The notes under the pieces: generated by a model | Told to the model about the DNA's origin: nothing | The model's database searches: none | The model's input: the letters and a program-made list of their open reading frames with translations, nothing else | NCBI GenBank assembly: GCA_028532985.1 | Contig: JANCIK010000006.1 | Coordinates: forward strand, 2,232,001 to 2,296,000 | DNA length: 64,000 nucleotides | DNA from: Stropharia rugosoannulata | Taxonomy: Eukaryota > Basidiomycota > Agaricomycetes > Agaricales > Strophariaceae | Direction: 5' to 3' | Shown: one piece after another, positions 58,312 through 64,000 of the stretch | How positions within the stretch are numbered: the stretch's first letter is position 1 | How the letters are laid out: each line of letters opens with the position of its first letter | Translations under genes and position numbers: made by a program

Positions 58312-61300
58312 TTACAAAGCTGCTTGCCATCCTATTGCAGATATGATGTATTAGCCACATTCATATAACCAATGGTGGCGAAGCTTACCACTGTACATAC
58401 ATGCGAGGTTCATCGGATCCGTGGCTTCCGCTAAAAGTTCGTTTACAGCGCTTTCCACGCTAAGGGATTTATCCAACTTGCGCGCCACAGAATTCAAGGC
58501 GCGATCGGCTGACTCCTCGACAGTGTCGCTCGACATATCAATCGAAATCCCAAAGTTAGCGAGGTTTGGATCTCGAATTTGAGGTTGTGCCGTGTTTACT
58601 TTATGTGCACTCGCCGTCCTTTTACACGTAACGTTAACGACGATACACTGAGGGTAAGTTTGGTCCATGTGATATCGCACTCACCATGAGTAAAGTGGGT
58701 CGTGCTTGAACACCTCGAGAACAGTCATAATCATTTCTGACTCTTCCCTGAGTACGCGGAATGTTTCCTCTGCGCATCTTTGGAAAACTCCTGCAGTCCC
58801 TGCCGGTCCCATTCCATCTACGATGTCTGCTGTCATCCTGAACGGAACCTTCTCTGGGACAGGCAATCTCTTCCCCTAAACGAAAGTTTCTAAGAATATC
58901 GTAAATGCCCTTGTATAAACAAGGTGGCATACCTGATCAAAAGCGATACCTAGATCGATGTGTACTACTTCCCCACTCACATTATCAAGAAGGATATTGG
59001 AGACATGGCGGTCTCCTAGTCCCAAGACATGACCCACTATAGAGTTCGTTGCAACACTCCGTGTATAGGAAAGTCGCATTTGAAACCAATGGATAGGATT
59101 CTTATGCTTCTCGGTAAAGTAATGATGCAAAACTGGCTTAAGCCTCTCCCGTATTTGGAGAAAATTATCAAGTTTCTGCTGAGCACTTGTGGTTGAGACA
59201 TCTGACACAACAGCAATGCCCTTGTGGGCTTCGTGGGGTTTCATATCCTGAGGCCTATAGCTGTCAAATATGTATCGTAAATCTTATGAACATGACCAGA
59301 GAATGAATAAACTAACGCTGGATGTGCTTTGACCAACCAATCTTTCAATGGCGTGGTATTCTCAACGAACTCCAAAAGACCAGCTTGACTCGCGAGAGGT
59401 ACAATCTTGTAATTGCGAACGGTCAACTCTCGTCGACGGGTTTTCCGATCACGTTTTAGCACCCCGTTCACGAGATCGAACACTTGTTTCATAACAGCGT
59501 CCTGTCGCATATCATCCTTGCCTTCACCTTTGAACTAGACCAGGCGGTAATAAAGAGTGAAAATCAATATAGCATCGATAGATACTCATAAAACTGGACT
59601 TCACCAGTTGTTTATATTTTTGACCATCTGACCCACGACAAACACTTATTTTGGGTACATTGACCCCACCAGCGGTAGTAAATGTGGGTTCGTAACTTTG
59701 TATCCATGTACAGTTCTGGTACTGTAGAGTCGAGTCGGGCGGAACGTGAGCGGTAGTTACTGGAACACGTAAGTTTGTAATCTTCAGAATTTTCAGTCTA
59801 GACGGGATTTGGAAAGGATTCTTTTGTTTGGTTTGGAAACGTGTGTCTTTCGCTATAGGAAACTTGGCCCACTCCAGATATGAATCGCAGAGATAAATCA
59901 TGTCCTGCACCCTTTTCCCTGTGTTTATATCCGACCTCAGCCGATCGAGCATAGTACTGGCTACAGTACCTCGTTCCGTTTGCGTTGATTGACTTTGAAT
60001 AGAAGACTGGCGTCTTGTTCCTGAAACAATTGTCTGATCTGTAAGACAATACACTTGGTATATGATATGAAATGGGTGCTCTTGACATAGGCGTAGAATA
60101 AGCATGTGCAAATTTTCCTGTGACGAATTGACATTATCGGACTGTAGCGTTGCGAGTCGTGCCGTGAGTTGATGCTAACATAGAGCAAACATAGAGCGTC
60201 AACGAGTTGTAAATGATTTGAATATTAACAAAGGCGAACGCACTGCTAGGAAAGCAAACTTCCGAGAAGGTATGCGATTCAATGCATCTTTCAAACACTC
60301 GATGATGGATTGGTTGTCAAAATTAGTAAACCATAGTGAGCATAACCGGATGGCGGAATCCTCGTTGAAATCATCTGAGCTTTCCAAACAAAGAGCGTGC
60401 ATGCTGATGGCCTGTCGGAGGGAGGCGTCTCTTAAGTCATAGAACTGTTTAATCCGTTCGAAATCCTCATTGAAGATAGATAAAGCAGTTTTTCTCTCAG
60501 CATCTTTTTTCTTGTACTCTGTTGACTTCTTGTCCACCATCTTGTCAAGTTCACCTTGGCGGGATACGATCTCCGCTTGTTTTCGGTCCACGTACATCTT
60601 GTACCTGAGGGCATCAGGAGATTTAAGCATGGTGTAGTACTGCCTTTCCGAGAACATAGCACACTGTCGATAAACTTTTGCATGCGAAGCTCCATATTGA
60701 CCTTTATCCTCCTTGATTTTTTCCAATAACGAAACAGACGGCTTGAAATAGCGCGCCATGATGTCAGCGGGGTTTTCCAGGCACGCTTCTGATATCCATG
60801 TGCCAAGGCGAGACAGCAGAATAGCTCTCCTCTCTATGTTCCCAAGATCGCCAGGCAAAATACCATCATCAATCAGAAGACTGCTAAGAAACTGGACGGC
60901 GAGTTTCTCTTCCTTCTGAGCCCACAAAACATGTGCGAATTCAGCAGAACTTTCCGCAGTATGATCTGAACTTAAACGCTGTGCTCGCATGATGGAATTC
61001 AGAGCAATCTGTAGCTGACCAGATGCTCTGGCTGTTTGGGACAACCGGATGAGGCAAGCCTGTTCTAACTTAATCAAACGTTTGACAAAAGGTCTGACCA
61101 TGGTGCCTATTTGTTGGCGCTCTTCTTTTTGCCTGACGGATCGTAACAAAGAAATACGCGTAGCCATGATGGGCTCCAAGTCAGCGAATCTTGGGCAGAA
61201 TAATTATTTCTTGGAACGCCATTTCGAAAAAGAACTTCGACGTACTCAAATTCAGGATGAATATCAATAAATTCCTTCCAACTATCGGGTGACGTATCTT

Positions 61301-64000
61301 CAAATCTTATTAGGTCTTGTATTTTGAGATTTCTCCACTTGTGAATTTCTCCCAAACACATGAGGTCTCGTGCAACAGAACGTATTTCAACCAGATTTTC
61401 GGATCCAAGGGTCCTTAAATGATCCATGTCTGTAACGATAGCAGAATGAATGATACGATCTACAAGCTGGAGATCACGCTCGAGGTGAATGGCCCTGAGA
61501 GAACGATAAACTGCTCCGTTTGCGGTATTCTTTGCTTGATCAGGAAGATCCCATGTTTCCGTTCGCCAAGCTAGGTTGTAGTCCGTCAAAGATGACGCGG
61601 AAGAATCTGCGATAGAATTTTTCGGAAGACTACGGGCGGTGGCGATCGCAAGGCGGTCAAATCCAAAGTGATGGAAAGAGTCCAGGAGTCCCTTCGTCTC
61701 GTCCCCAGCTGAGCCTGCTTCCAAAGCTGCACCATGGAACCGGAATGCTTTATCCCACTGATCTTCATGATGGAGCCGTTTGATTAAAAACCGATGAAGA
61801 TCCCGCGTTTGAATTGCATAAAACCCATCAGGTTCATCGATATGTGCGTAAATATCGTAGAGGACTCGTTCGATTGCTTGATTGCCGTTCCATTCGACGC
61901 CCTGATCGACAGCTATCTCTACGAATAAGAGAGCAGTTGTGTATGCGCCACATACTACTGCACTTTTGGCGAGTAGAATATAATCAACACGGAGCCATTT
62001 GTTGTAGGCAAGTGAATCGTCAGTTTTCGGAGTAAAGTAGCGCAGATGGAGGACAATATCGACGACCGCACGGATACAAGCTGGGTCAGTGTCTGTCGCC
62101 AACAGAATGTCAGTGAAGTACGTTGAAAGAATAATGTTTAAGGAATCCGTCAGATGATTGAGCTTGTCGGACCCCTGCAAAGATAATAGAGTCTGAACCA
62201 AGATGGGTAGTATTTGCTCTGCGAACTCAGTATCCGACATTAAAATGGACGACAGCTGACCAAAAAAGGGATCGCATACAGCCAAGGTATCACCGAGTAG
62301 GACAGCTATGGAGGTAACCCATGTCTTGAAGTCTCTTGCAGAAGCTATATATGTGTCCGAAGCGAGTACGTCTTTTATGTTGGGAACAGGACGATGAACA
62401 GGCATTAATTTATAGCACTTCAGGAAGTTGATTTCCATACGATATTCGGAGGGAATGTAGCTGAAGTTCTGAGGAGATGAGACAGACATGATCAGGCGTA
62501 GTGTGTGGTATGCACTAGAAACATGTTTAGCGTTACTGTCTTCGAGCATTGCGAGGAGACCCAGTGTTATAGCATCAAGGGTCATGATGACAGGATTGTT
62601 GTCTTTCGTACCCTTCTTTTTGAACATGCGCCGGTGTCGTGGACGCGGTGCATTGAAATCAACAGGTTCTGTATTGAAGGGAGAAATTTCGCCCCTGTTT
62701 GCAGATAAAAGCTCGATAAAGGCTGCAAGATCATCATCCTGAAGCTGATTCGAGGGTGGCATGCATTCTTTCAGGCGCCAGAAGTGAACTTTCCAATACT
62801 GGCTTTCGTTATCGTAGTCCGAAACAATCTGATCTCTCATCCGTCGCGCCAATCGGAATTTGTTGTAAGACAAATGGGGGTCTTCGAGAATAGTTGCCAG
62901 ATCCATGAGTATAACTTCTTGGTAGAATTCCAATAGCTCCGAAGACGGTTGGTGAGGCCATGCAGCAAGAGCGCGTGATACAATTGGTTTGAACTCAGCA
63001 ACTTTTGAAAGGGATAGCGCCTGTCGGTCTATCCAAGCAACCAAGTCATTACCAGAGTCGGAAATGCTACTCTTACCCACAGTATGGGAATCGTGAGCAA
63101 TGCAGCATATACGAAGTAAAAAATTGGGTAGATGGGAGTATTGAACGGCGCCGGCGATATCATCAGACCTTAGACCCTTGTAATGATGAAATGCCAGTTC
63201 CAAGATAGACTGGGCAGAGCGGATTAAGTCAAATTGTGCTAGCATCAGCGTCGCGCCATGGATGATAGTATTTAAGATCGCCGCATCTTCTAAATCACCT
63301 TGCCGAAATGCCATCCAAAGAGTGAGAGCGTTAATCAGGCGGTGTTGTTCATTGACTAATGGCGTATCATGAATTTTGTTCATAAGGAGGTGCAATACGT
63401 GATAAGTAGTCGCTCTAGTGAAAGCATTGGGCAATCGCGACGTAATCCAATGCAGACTGTTAAGCAAAGTTTGAGTAGAAAAGTTAGGAAGATTGGGCGG
63501 GTGTGGCTTAAAGGTATCAGAAGCCCGGTAAACGTTAAGGAGGAGGAATGTCGAAGCACTCTTGCCGTTAAAATATTGATCGAACGCTTTCAAGTCCTCC
63601 GCAATAGGGCCTGCCTCCAGGTAGTTTTGCTCCCCAAGGCAACATAAGATCATAGTCACAATCCGGTCTAAATGTTGCTCGAATGTCGGCCAGAAATCAT
63701 CCATAGGGGAAAGGAGATCTATTAGGTGTCGCTCTAAACCTTGGTAATCTTCCTCTGAGGACTGGCCTATCCAGTTGGCAATCGCAAGGCCTACGATCTC
63801 TCCGAAACAGTCTCGTAAGCCATCAACTGTACTCTTCTGCAACATTTTGCAGTGATTTTCAAAATGTTGTCTGCCATCGTTTAATAGATTTGTTGGTGTA
63901 AAAAGATCAAAGGCGGCTTCAGCAGATTTTCTTCGGTCTTTATAGCCGAGTAAAGTGGGAGGAAAAGACGTGATGTCCGCATTTGCTAGACGTATTGAGT
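58312..64000 (-). CDS. TEL1: TEL1/ATM phosphatidylinositol-3-kinase-like kinase (5' end outside the window)
   Basis: This is a nuclear Ser/Thr kinase that senses double-strand breaks and maintains telomeres. The window holds the C-terminal part: a long helical HEAT/FAT region (frame open from 64000), then FAT ([19 protein letters not shown] joined across a 62-nt intron with CTGAC before its acceptor, about 61235-61174), the kinase domain ([39 protein letters not shown]) and FATC ([20 protein letters not shown], then GWQAAL and a stop at 58314-58312). The catalytic DRH and DLG motifs are intact. ATM/Tel1, rather than ATR or TOR, is supported by the FATC ending, the DMRQDAVM segment and the [18 protein letters not shown] stretch. 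Several exons cross the region and their edges are approximate. Confidence 0.93.

Overview
The window is nuclear DNA from a filamentous basidiomycete, most likely an Agaricomycete. The genes are dense, carry many 45-70 nt introns with CTRAC-like branch points, and encode fungal versions of eukaryotic proteins. A tandem pair of F-box paralogs and a MYND-finger protein are of kinds common in mushroom-forming fungi. I cannot name the species. All gene models below were spliced by eye, using reading frame, GT/GC-AG signals and remembered family conservation.

Layout. 1-0.94 kb: the 5' part of a secreted M28 aminopeptidase (minus). 1.55-5.97 kb: a complete, very young LTR retrotransposon with identical 263-bp LTRs, a 5-bp target duplication and an intact gag, but no recognisable pol. 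6.3-8.4 kb: a hypothetical protein. 8.95 kb: a tRNA-Pro(AGG) with a 10-nt intron. 9.4-11.8 kb: an F-box/RCC1-repeat protein. 11.8-23.1 kb: a long gene-poor tract, rich in CCAAT boxes, surrounding one Con7-like C2H2 transcription factor (16.1-17.7 kb). 23.1-24.4 kb: a RING E3. 24.8-27.6 kb: ARP8 (INO80 complex). 27.9-28.9 kb: structured and repeated non-coding DNA. 29.1-31.5 kb: PIF1 helicase. 32.4-32.9 kb: a small TIR element. 33.6-36 kb: an MFS exporter. 36.4-38.9 kb: a MYND protein. 39.5-44.8 kb: the DNA polymerase alpha catalytic subunit. 45-47.8 kb: MVP1-type sorting nexin. 47.9-49.5 kb: cystathionine beta-synthase. 50.4-51.3 kb: an uncertain small gene. 51.6-55.8 kb: two F-box paralogs. 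57.3-58 kb: a hypothetical protein. 58.3-64 kb: TEL1/ATM kinase, with its 5' end outside the window.

Genes acting together. ARP8, PIF1, POL1 and TEL1, all genome-maintenance functions, lie within about 40 kb. POL1 and PIF1 both carry doublets of ACGCGA-type (MCB/E2F-like) sites upstream, which would suit joint G1/S control. MVP1 and CBS are ordinary housekeeping neighbours.

The most noteworthy items are the gag-only LTR element, the 13-nt microexon next to a GC-AG intron, the MCB-like doublets, the TIR element carrying a capped first-exon relic, and the repeat blocks at 27.9-28.9 kb. I did not find a convincing new multi-gene system such as a biosynthetic or defence cluster.
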